A stretch of 64,000 nucleotides of DNA, taken from contig NZ_CP080419.1 of NCBI RefSeq assembly GCF_019457595.1, positions 2,852,001-2,916,000 of the forward strand, read 5' to 3'. This document shows, in pieces, positions 37,353 to 44,990 of this stretch (position 1 is the stretch's first letter; every line of letters starts with the position of its first letter). Source of the DNA: Shewanella psychrotolerans. Its GTDB lineage: Bacteria; Pseudomonadota; Gammaproteobacteria; Enterobacterales; Shewanellaceae. The notes beneath the pieces are model-generated. The model saw only the letters and a list, made by a program, of their open reading frames with translations, had not been told where the DNA came from and made no database searches. The translations under genes were made by a program, and so were the position numbers.

Positions 37353-38635
37353 TATGGGGTCTCCAAAAGAGGCTTATCTTTTTCTCGGTCGATCATCTTG
37401 ACACTTTCAATGGCATCTTCAACAGGCAGAGAAAGCTTGTTCGCCGACAGTTCAAACTGAACCGTTGCCGCGTCCATATTGCTCTGACGCCTGACCGAAC
37501 CAACAAATTTAGCATTGGTTACACCACCTTGCTTTATGAGTAATTGCAACGCCCGAGAGGCTGAGTCGGCAGTAAAACGTAAGGTGACAGTTTGCTGTTG
37601 TTGAGTGACATCACTAAAGATCACTCCCAACTCATACATAGGTGCAAGTACCTTCCACACATTAAGCAGTTGAGTACTTTGCGGGCTGTTTTCGCCCAAC
37701 CTACCATAACGGCCAATCATCTCATTGATTTCCTGATACTGATTCAGCACCAAGTTGGCTTCTTTGGTGGCAACTCGCAGCTCTTGTTTAGCGCTGTCGG
37801 CCTTATATTCCGACACCTGAACGGCTAGCACTAAATAGAGGGTGATAATCACAATCCCCGGCAAAGCAGCGAGACGAAACAATGCAGCCGTGCTCGCATC
37901 GAACGTGAGTGCTGACCTATTAACAAGGCCTGTTAGCGGCAGTTGATAGAGGTGTTTCAGCTGAGTTTTGAGCGATAATATATGCTCTTCAGCCGACAGA
38001 TTGACTTGATACTGAGCTGTCACACCTTGTGACAGAGCAAACTGTTCGAGAGTTTGTATCATCCCTCCTTGCGTTGCCGATACTATACCGGCAACGCTGT
38101 TAGAGACGAATACGGTATTGCGCGGATCTACGGTTTGATAGCTTAACAGCCTGTCAGGTGAAAGCTCATTACCCAACAGGCTGGTTTCGGGAACCAGTAA
38201 CCAAGCCTTTAAGCCTCTTGTTAATTCATTGAGGTAGTAATAGGTGACTGGTGTTTTACCGTTCACGGTTGATCCGACAATGAATAGCACTTGTGAAGGG
38301 CTACCTTGTACCTGCAACTTGACCAGCTTCAGCACATCAGATTTTTTAACAATCGGATACCATTGGAGCTGCTCGCGGTAACAGTTACGACTCAATATCG
38401 CAACTTTTGATTTAATCTGACGGCCATTGACCGAAGTTATAACGTCCTCTTTAGCCTCCCATTCAGAACTTTTATTGGTGCTAGTTTCGATGACTTTAAA
38501 TGAAACAACGGCATCATGCTTAGCATGGGTTTCAGTTTGATTGAAACGGTAAATATGCCTATCGACATAGATAACCTGGTTCAAAACCATTTTTTTGATC
38601 TTATTAATTACTTTAAGGCTAGCACTTGGCATCAT
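37352..38635 (-). CDS. GspL-like assembly platform protein
   Basis: A 427-residue protein. The N-terminal ~245 residues are cytoplasmic and probably of the actin-like GspL/PilM fold. One transmembrane helix follows at about 253-273 (LAALPGIVIITLYLVLAVQV), then a coiled coil and a ferredoxin-like domain. In T2SS, GspL recruits the ATPase GspE to the platform. No strong sequence motif supports this; I rely on topology and gene order. A 320-bp gap separates it from gspK, the only large gap inside the T2SS genes. Confidence 0.75.
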   Translation of the reverse strand: MMPSASLKVINKIKKMVLNQVIYVDRHIYRFNQTETHAKHDAVVSFKVIETSTNKSSEWEAKEDVITSVNGRQIKSKVAILSRNCYREQLQWYPIVKKSDVLKLVKLQVQGSPSQVLFIVGSTVNGKTPVTYYYLNELTRGLKAWLLVPETSLLGNELSPDRLLSYQTVDPRNTVFVSNSVAGIVSATQGGMIQTLEQFALSQGVTAQYQVNLSAEEHILSLKTQLKHLYQLPLTGLVNRSALTFDASTAALFRLAALPGIVIITLYLVLAVQVSEYKADSAKQELRVATKEANLVLNQYQEINEMIGRYGRLGENSPQSTQLLNVWKVLAPMYELGVIFSDVTQQQQTVTLRFTADSASRALQLLIKQGGVTNAKFVGSVRRQSNMDAATVQFELSANKLSLPVEDAIESVKMIDREKDKPLLETP

Positions 38636-38955
38636 TCATTCTTTAATCTGGTTTTTTAACATCCATACGAACTGCTTAGGTTACCTTTATGTTCGCTTGT
38701 CGATTGGAAATTTATCGCATCGATAATAGCGCGCATCATATCAGTAAGTGGCGATGTATTAAAACAAAATGAAGTTATGCCCAGCTTAAATACCGCCTAC
38801 ATCTCATTTTATAGCCACGCTCTCGGTACTAAACACTATTTATCGACATAAAAAGTAGTGCTCTTGACTTAAGCTTCTAAACAAAGGAGAAAGTCATATC
38901 GTCAATCACTGAGAAATCAAATATACACCTGTAATTTTATGCACTTCATTCCAGC
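38636..38955. other. Gap between gspK and the GspL-like gene
   Basis: A 320-bp non-coding stretch in an otherwise overlapping operon, so an internal promoter is possible. The only notable minus-strand frame is 27 codons (38656-38739, MMRAIIDAINF...), ending 21 bp before the GspL-like start; it lacks a strong ribosome-binding site. I see no terminator. Confidence 0.5.
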
Positions 38956-39828
38956 TTACTGAAACCATACCACCGGGAACCTATTTTCGGGACGAAGGTA
39001 AGCAATAAAGCGCTTTTTTGCTACCGAGGCACCAACGGAGGCCGTCAATTCAATTTGAAGGCGCATACCTGGCGCAAATGTAATGCTATCTCCCTCCTGA
39101 ATCTGAGTCAGCTCCGAAAAACGTTGGCGGGTTAACTTTCCTTCTTTACGCAGCTTTTCGACCTCCATGCATATTTCAGGAGATAACTCAGCCTGTAACA
39201 GAGGCAATGGCGCCGTCATAGGATTAAACAGTACATTTTGCAATCTAGTAACAAGGGGCGAGAGTCGCCGATAAAGCTTATCGTCGATGCCATCAATATT
39301 TTTTAACTCACCAACACTTAGCAGGTGGTCTCCCCTTACAACGTTTCCTTTTATGGTTGTAAATTGATTACTTTCATAGCCCTGCCAATACTGCAAATTT
39401 GACGAGATAATTTGAGCCTCCTGAGGTTGCTTCCCAAGGAATAGAAGCAACTTCTTTAATTTGTCTGAATTACTCACACCATAAACCGACAGTAAACCAT
39501 TAACATCCTGAATCGACACAGTTGCCCCGTCTGAAACAGTGAATGGCTTGCCATAAAAGTTCCATAATCGGCCAATTTCATCTTCTTGCTGCAACGCGCG
39601 GTCAACATCATTCTTAGAGAGAGTCAGCAAAGTAAACAGTAACCGACTTTCCAAGTTACGTAGTTTTATCTCGGCCTGTATCTTGTTCTGCAGATCGGTG
39701 GCAATCGTTACCTGCTGGCGACTTGATAGGGTAAACTGCAGCGCCATCATAGATAGGATTGCACTAAGCAACAGAACCTGAATCAAGGCTACGCCTCGCT
39801 GAGCAGAATTAAACCTTATCGACGGCAT
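38956..39828 (-). CDS. gspK: Minor pseudopilin GspK
   Basis: A 290-residue type II secretion minor pseudopilin. The prepilin-type signal is QRG|VALIQVLLLSAIL: position +5 is Gln instead of Glu, as expected for the tip protein GspK. The large globular domain contains DVNGLLSVYG and a helix-hairpin-helix-like GIDDKLYRRLSPLVT segment, both typical of GspK. It caps the pseudopilus with GspI and GspJ. It starts 33 bp after gspJ. Confidence 0.92.
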   Translation of the reverse strand: MPSIRFNSAQRGVALIQVLLLSAILSMMALQFTLSSRQQVTIATDLQNKIQAEIKLRNLESRLLFTLLTLSKNDVDRALQQEDEIGRLWNFYGKPFTVSDGATVSIQDVNGLLSVYGVSNSDKLKKLLLFLGKQPQEAQIISSNLQYWQGYESNQFTTIKGNVVRGDHLLSVGELKNIDGIDDKLYRRLSPLVTRLQNVLFNPMTAPLPLLQAELSPEICMEVEKLRKEGKLTRQRFSELTQIQEGDSITFAPGMRLQIELTASVGASVAKKRFIAYLRPENRFPVVWFQ

Positions 39829-39860
39829 TTTAATGGTTAACAGCTATAAAAATGAATAAC

Positions 39861-40547
39861 TTAAGCATCTTCACGTTTCTCTCTGGTATAGAGCATTTGA
39901 TAACCATTATCGTTAAGCAGTGGAAATATAATGGGTTCATTACTCCCCCATGTTATATTAATCGCATAGGGCAACATTCCCGTTTTTTCGCCAAAATACT
40001 CCCTCATCCACTTCGGACTCATCGGTTCTCCCTCAAAAAATGCAGCCCGTTGTTTTTGATCTTCCCAACCATAGAAGTTAAAGCGGATATCATCGTCAGT
40101 GAGTAATATTTGACTGTAATTACCTTTAGGCAGTGAAGTTAAACGTAATAACGGGGAAAGTTCAAATGGCGCCTCTTCATACCTGAGTTGCTGCTTTCCG
40201 TCCGCTAAAACAGTTACACTTAGCCTGATCAAGGCTCGATCATTGGTATTAAAAACCGGATTATTGGTCACAAACATCAGGTACTTGTCATTGCCCCTGA
40301 AAAAATAGACTGACTCATCTTTGTCGTTTTTTACTATATAGTTGGAAATGCCATTCAGCGCTTTTTGTAGTAGCACCAAATTTTTAGCATTAGCGACTTC
40401 TTGGGTAAAATGTCCCATATCCTTTTGCCAGCGTTCGCTAAAGGTTGAGAAACTTAAACTACCTATAAACATTACGATGCTCAGTACAAGCATTGCGATC
40501 AGGATCTCTATCAAGGTAAAACCCGCGGATTTTTCTCGCCTTATCAT
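39861..40547 (-). CDS. gspJ: Minor pseudopilin GspJ
   Basis: A 228-residue pseudopilin with the cleavage site SAG|FTLIEILIAMLVLS and Glu at +5. A long beta-rich domain follows, with LRYEEAPFELSPLLR and INITWG near the end in the GspJ manner. It overlaps gspI by four bases. It belongs to the tip complex GspI-J-K. Confidence 0.88.
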   Translation of the reverse strand: MIRREKSAGFTLIEILIAMLVLSIVMFIGSLSFSTFSERWQKDMGHFTQEVANAKNLVLLQKALNGISNYIVKNDKDESVYFFRGNDKYLMFVTNNPVFNTNDRALIRLSVTVLADGKQQLRYEEAPFELSPLLRLTSLPKGNYSQILLTDDDIRFNFYGWEDQKQRAAFFEGEPMSPKWMREYFGEKTGMLPYAINITWGSNEPIIFPLLNDNGYQMLYTREKREDA

Positions 40548-40987
40548 TGTGTCCCCCAGGTTAACTCTTCAAACTCAAAGGTCTGACTATAGTCTTGCTT
40601 TTTCACCGCGATCTTGACCTGCCAAAGGTAAAACTTATTGTCAAATGATACCATTTCGCCGTCTGAACCAAATCGCGACGGTGGTGCCCCTTTTTTGATA
40701 ACGTGGGCACGCCACTGAAACTCAAAACCGTTGAGTATTCCTTCATCGTCTATCGGCTTATCTGTTTTTTCCATCTTAAGCCTGAAACGAATAGTATCCA
40801 ATAGTAGAGGGGTAATACCCAGCAACTCTGCCGACCGCGTAGCTTTGCTGCTCGCAATGGTGGCACTGCGATAGGTTTGGCTGACAACCCCGATCACAGC
40901 AAACAGGATAGTAGCCGCGATCAACACCTCGATTAAGGTAAAGCCATTTTGAGAGTTATTCATTACGGGCTTATTCATCTTCATCAT
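40544..40987 (-). CDS. gspI: Minor pseudopilin GspI
   Basis: A 147-residue pseudopilin, QNG|FTLIEVLIAATILFAVIG, with a small globular domain, the expected size for GspI. It overlaps gspH by 17 bases if the start is 40987; an internal ATG at 40963 is the alternative. It nucleates the pseudopilus tip with GspJ and GspK. Confidence 0.88.
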   Translation of the reverse strand: MMKMNKPVMNNSQNGFTLIEVLIAATILFAVIGVVSQTYRSATIASSKATRSAELLGITPLLLDTIRFRLKMEKTDKPIDDEGILNGFEFQWRAHVIKKGAPPSRFGSDGEMVSFDNKFYLWQVKIAVKKQDYSQTFEFEELTWGTQ

Positions 40988-41609
40988 GAGCCCCGGTTAA
41001 CAGATTTGAAATATTGAGTGATACCTCATTTCCGCGATAGTGATAACTAAATATCTCGGCGTCTATGTAACCATGACGATTGATTTTAAGTCTTTGAGGA
41101 TCGAAGAACAGGTGGTCAAATAACAGAGCAGGCATCGCGTCGTCACTGTTTTTCTGACTATAAAGACTGTCATCATAGTTGAGGTAATCATTCAGGTTAT
41201 TAAATTGTGGAGCCTTTTTAGTCCCTACGACAGAGTCATAACTCTCACCATAACCGCTACCATCGCCGATGCCGTAATCTGCACTCCCCCCTTGAGTCCT
41301 AACGACTACCTGCTGATTATACAGTGGCGTACCGGGCAACAAGGTTCTATAAACTGCTTTGCCGTCAAACCTTAGTAATATGGGGCTATCGCTGGTGAAG
41401 GCACTAAAACTCTGCTTTTGTAACCAACGCTGTAAGAATAACTGCTCGTTCCGGGCTTTAGCGCTGTCGACCTGTTTTATAGTAAAAGGGCCTACTAATG
41501 CAATGGCAACCCCAAGTAATACGATAACGACTAAAAGCTCAATCAGGGTCACCCCAGATTGAGCTTTTAATGAAGATCGACCAGCTGTTTTTTTGATGGT
41601 TCTCAGCAT
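40971..41609 (-). CDS. gspH: Minor pseudopilin GspH
   Basis: A 212-residue pseudopilin, QSG|VTLIELLVVIVLLGVAIALVGP, with Glu at +5. The globular domain has a Gly/Tyr/Asp-rich insertion (about residues 107-160) and is somewhat larger than usual for GspH. The position after gspF and before gspI supports the call. It ends with an acidic DEDE tail and abuts gspF with no spacing. Confidence 0.85.
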   Translation of the reverse strand: MLRTIKKTAGRSSLKAQSGVTLIELLVVIVLLGVAIALVGPFTIKQVDSAKARNEQLFLQRWLQKQSFSAFTSDSPILLRFDGKAVYRTLLPGTPLYNQQVVVRTQGGSADYGIGDGSGYGESYDSVVGTKKAPQFNNLNDYLNYDDSLYSQKNSDDAMPALLFDHLFFDPQRLKINRHGYIDAEIFSYHYRGNEVSLNISNLLTGAHDEDE

Positions 41610-42806
41610 TTAAAACCCGTCGTTGACCGACATGATACTAAGTAGCATCACCACGACCACAGAGCCAACTATGCCTCCCATGATCAGGATCATCAGAGGT
41701 TCAAGCAGGCTGGTTACACGACTGGTCCAGCTGCCGAAATCGTTACGACTTCGATTGGCTATCTCTTCAAAAACGGGCGTTAACTGCCCACTCTCTTCAC
41801 CTACCTCTAACAGAGAAATAAAGAAATCGGGATAGATTGGGCTAGCGCTTAAGGCTTCTGTCAGACTGATACCGCGCTTGACTTTAGACTTAGCAGAGAG
41901 CAGACCTTCACGCAAATACCTATTTTTGACCGTACCAGAGGCAAGTTCAATAGCCTTGTCAAGTTGTACCCCAGCATCGAGCATCAGCGCCATGCTAGTA
42001 TTAAAACGAATACGTTCAATTTGATTTATTGCTGATTTAAACAATGGCAGTTTAATTAAGGTTTCATCAAACTGGTCAGTAATAATGCCTTTTTGGAGTA
42101 ATACCTTAACGGCAATCCCAGCAACAACAATACCGCCGAACAGAAACCATTGGTACTCCTGCATCCATTGACTGGCCTCAAGCAAAAACAAGGTGTAAAC
42201 GGGTAGGTTATCGTTGCCCTCAAACAAGCCCCCCATCTGCGGCACAATAAAGTTAAACACAAATACGATAGCCAAAATACAGACCATCAGAATGACACTC
42301 GGGTAAGTGAGCGCCTGTATGATCTTACTTTTTAGCTCTTTGCGAAAAATCAGATCCTGCGCTAACCCAGCAAAAACCTTACTGAGTTCGCCACTGGCTT
42401 CGCCCATTTTTACCAAATTGACGTATAAATTATCAAAATCTGAGTGATGAGATAGCGCATCGGCCAGTGATTCACCACGCTTCACCGATTGAGAAAGCTC
42501 ACCCAGTAGCTTACCAGACGGGGTATTTGCCTTGCCTTTGCTGAGAATGTGTAAACTTTTATCGATCTTCACGCCGCTACGTAACAGTAACGACAGCTCA
42601 GATGTAATAAACTCGAGTTCATCCAAACTGAGCTTTTCTGAGCGGAACAGTGTCAGCGATGCCTGAGTGCTTTTTTCTTTAATCGAAACGAGATGTAAGC
42701 CTTCATCAGCCAGTAATTTTTTAGCGTTTTCCAGCGTATTACTGGTCAGCTCACTATTAACAGCCGCACCAGTACTGTCGTATGCCTTATACTCAAATAA
42801 CGCCAT
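41610..42806 (-). CDS. gspF: T2SS inner-membrane platform protein GspF
   Basis: A 398-residue polytopic protein of the GspF/PilC family with two repeated cytoplasmic helical domains (about 60-170 and 265-370) and three membrane helices (about 170, 222 and 375). Typical segments are LVKMGEASGELSKVF and SLLEVGEESGQLTPVFEEIA. It couples the ATPase to pseudopilus assembly. It overlaps gspE by one base. Confidence 0.95.
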   Translation of the reverse strand: MALFEYKAYDSTGAAVNSELTSNTLENAKKLLADEGLHLVSIKEKSTQASLTLFRSEKLSLDELEFITSELSLLLRSGVKIDKSLHILSKGKANTPSGKLLGELSQSVKRGESLADALSHHSDFDNLYVNLVKMGEASGELSKVFAGLAQDLIFRKELKSKIIQALTYPSVILMVCILAIVFVFNFIVPQMGGLFEGNDNLPVYTLFLLEASQWMQEYQWFLFGGIVVAGIAVKVLLQKGIITDQFDETLIKLPLFKSAINQIERIRFNTSMALMLDAGVQLDKAIELASGTVKNRYLREGLLSAKSKVKRGISLTEALSASPIYPDFFISLLEVGEESGQLTPVFEEIANRSRNDFGSWTSRVTSLLEPLMILIMGGIVGSVVVVMLLSIMSVNDGF

Positions 42807-44473
42807 TATCCTGCAACCCGAATCACTTCTTCAATCGTTGTTTGGCCATTTATCGCCTTAATAAAGCCATCTTGCATCAGAGTTCGGCCGCCTCGTTCAA
42901 GGTTTAAACGAACCGCATGACTTGGAAAGTTCTCATCTTTAGGTAAGGCTTTAATGGCCTCATCACACCTGAGGTACTCGATGATACCGACACGACCACG
43001 GTAACCAGTATTTGAGCAGTGTTCACACCCTACAGCCTTATGTAATTTGATATCGGTGCCATAGGCATCGGCTAAAGGTTGCAAACCATATTTGGCTATA
43101 CTCTGTTGTTGATTATCATCAGGCTGACTACAGTGACTGCATAACTTTCTCACCAGACGTTGAGCAATAATCGAGACAATTGCTGCATTAAGCAGATACT
43201 CTTCAGCCCCAAGATCAAGCAAACGAGTGTAGGCACTAGATGCATCATTGGTATGCACTGTTGAAAACACTAAGTGCCCTGTAAGTGCCGACTGCATTGC
43301 AATTTGAGCAGTCTCTTTATCTCGAATCTCACCCAACATGATCACATCGGGATCTTGACGAACAATACTGCGCAAACCTGCTGAGAAGTCAAATCCAATA
43401 CTGGATTGAATTTGTACCTGATTTATCCCTTCTAACTGATACTCGACAGGGTCTTCGAGAGTAATAATTTTAACTTTTTCATCATTAATAGCATTCAAAA
43501 AAGTATAAAGACTGGTGGTTTTTCCTGAACCGGTAGGGCCTGTAAGTAAAATTACGCCTGCCGTTTTCTGAATATCTTCCCTGATATATTTTTCAATGTC
43601 TTTTGAAAGCCCCAACATCTCCATGCTATAGCTTATTGCATCTTGCCTCAAAAAACGCATCACTATACTTTCGCCATCATGTAATGGCAGCACAGAGACA
43701 CGAATATCAAGGTCTTCGTTCGAAATTTTCATCGCTATTTTACCATCTTGAGGACGGCGTTTTTCGGCAATATCCATCCCAGATAGAATCTTTAAACGAG
43801 ACGCAACAGGAAGACGCATTCTTGGTGGTATCCAATCGGCTTCTTTTAACACACCATCAATTCTGAACCTTACTCGGTAGCGATTTCCGATTGGTTCAAG
43901 GTGCATATCTGAGGCTCTCGCCTTTAAAGCTCGTGATATCAAAGAGTTGAGCAAGTTAACTGTGGGCGCTTCACCAGCGAGTTCTCTAAGCCGATCCTCT
44001 TCAACATCCGATAGTTCTTCACCAATTGGAAGGTTATCTGTATCGGTTTGTAAATATTGCTGCTTTAATGCTTGTATCTGTTCCTCGGAGGCAACCCGTA
44101 ATTCTATCGTCAGCTGTTGTTGACTAATATACTGATTAGCCTCGGCAGAGAGTGGATCACAAGCAATAACGAGGACCTTTTGATCCTCATTGAGTTTTTC
44201 TAAAGCGATCCAATCAAATCCGATAAGGTACTTATTGATATCAATCTGTTTAATTTTATTAATATCAATCGTCTGATATTGTTCACGGCTAAGAAGAGTA
44301 AGCCCCAAAATTTTAGCGTAATATTGAGGCAACATATCTTCCGACAGGGAGCCCATATTAATTAAGATATGTTCAAGACGTCCAGCATATTTCTTTTGAA
44401 AAATTGCAGCTTTGTCGAGATCAGATTGCGATACCTGAAACTCTTTCAGCAACAACGAATTAACATTTATCAT
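42806..44473 (-). CDS. gspE: T2SS assembly ATPase GspE
   Basis: A 555-residue secretion ATPase. Walker A is GPTGSGKT at residues 312-319, the Asp box is near 340 (ITLEDPVEY), and Walker B is DVIMLGEIR at 376-384. The zinc tetracysteine motif is present with Cys445/448 and Cys483/486. A GspE N1-type domain occupies the first ~130 residues. It overlaps gspG by four bases and gspF by one. It powers pseudopilus assembly at the cytoplasmic face. Confidence 0.96.
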   Translation of the reverse strand: MINVNSLLLKEFQVSQSDLDKAAIFQKKYAGRLEHILINMGSLSEDMLPQYYAKILGLTLLSREQYQTIDINKIKQIDINKYLIGFDWIALEKLNEDQKVLVIACDPLSAEANQYISQQQLTIELRVASEEQIQALKQQYLQTDTDNLPIGEELSDVEEDRLRELAGEAPTVNLLNSLISRALKARASDMHLEPIGNRYRVRFRIDGVLKEADWIPPRMRLPVASRLKILSGMDIAEKRRPQDGKIAMKISNEDLDIRVSVLPLHDGESIVMRFLRQDAISYSMEMLGLSKDIEKYIREDIQKTAGVILLTGPTGSGKTTSLYTFLNAINDEKVKIITLEDPVEYQLEGINQVQIQSSIGFDFSAGLRSIVRQDPDVIMLGEIRDKETAQIAMQSALTGHLVFSTVHTNDASSAYTRLLDLGAEEYLLNAAIVSIIAQRLVRKLCSHCSQPDDNQQQSIAKYGLQPLADAYGTDIKLHKAVGCEHCSNTGYRGRVGIIEYLRCDEAIKALPKDENFPSHAVRLNLERGGRTLMQDGFIKAINGQTTIEEVIRVAG

Positions 44474-44895
44474 TGATAAATAACATCCGCATTTTCACCT
44501 TCACCGCCCGCTACGCCATCTTTACCGTATGACTTCATACTGTAAGGCTGACCATTTTCACCAGGTACGGTGTAAATATATGGATTATTCCAAGGATCTA
44601 ACGGGACATCTTTTGGCAGATAAGGACCATCCCATTGAGGCTTAGTAGAGCTTCTAAGCTCATTCAAGGTAGACGGATAATCCCCCATATCAAGACGATA
44701 AGTATCTAGTGCTGTAGAGATCATTTCCATTTGAACTTGAGCCGTTTTAGTTTTAGTTGAACCAACTTTCGAAAACATCGTTGGAGCAACTAAGGACATT
44801 AACAAACCGAGAATTACAATCACAATAAGTAGTTCGATAAGAGTAAAGCCATTTTCTCTCTTACAATTTAAAGATATATTCTGCATGTGTGTCAT
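44470..44895 (-). CDS. gspG: Major pseudopilin GspG
   Basis: A 141-residue protein with the cleavage site ENG|FTLIELLIVIVILGLL. The conserved GspG globular domain follows: LDMGDYPSTLNELRS, WDGPYLPKDVPLDPWNNPY, and the calcium-binding loop near the C-terminus (YGKDGVAGGEGENAD). This marks the system as T2SS rather than type IV pili. It is the first gene of the block; a terminator-like hairpin lies only about 20 bp upstream. No prepilin peptidase gene is present, so PilD must be supplied elsewhere. Confidence 0.96.
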   Translation of the reverse strand: MTHMQNISLNCKRENGFTLIELLIVIVILGLLMSLVAPTMFSKVGSTKTKTAQVQMEMISTALDTYRLDMGDYPSTLNELRSSTKPQWDGPYLPKDVPLDPWNNPYIYTVPGENGQPYSMKSYGKDGVAGGEGENADVIYQ

Positions 44896-44914
44896 GAACC
44901 TTCTACTGCTTAAG

Positions 44915-44956
44915 TTAAAAACGAAAGCGAACTTCTAAACTTCTAAGTTCGCTTTT
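44915..44956 (-). terminator. Terminator-like hairpin between the SLBB gene and gspG
   Basis: Perfect 11-bp stem AAAGCGAACTT / AAGTTCGCTTT (44924-44934 and 44945-44955), followed on the minus strand by CGTTTTTAA. It ends about 20 bp before the gspG start, leaving no room for a promoter between them. Confidence 0.8.
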
Positions 44957-44990
44957 CAATATAATTATTAATGTATTACAACTACCATTT

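Noticed and set aside
33806..44895. MSHA or type IV pilus cluster instead of T2SS
   Set aside because: The lipoprotein secretin recalls MshL, but the GspG calcium-loop protein, the GspH-I-J-K set with Gln at +5 in GspK, and the lack of pilT/pilB-type second ATPases and major pilins fit T2SS.
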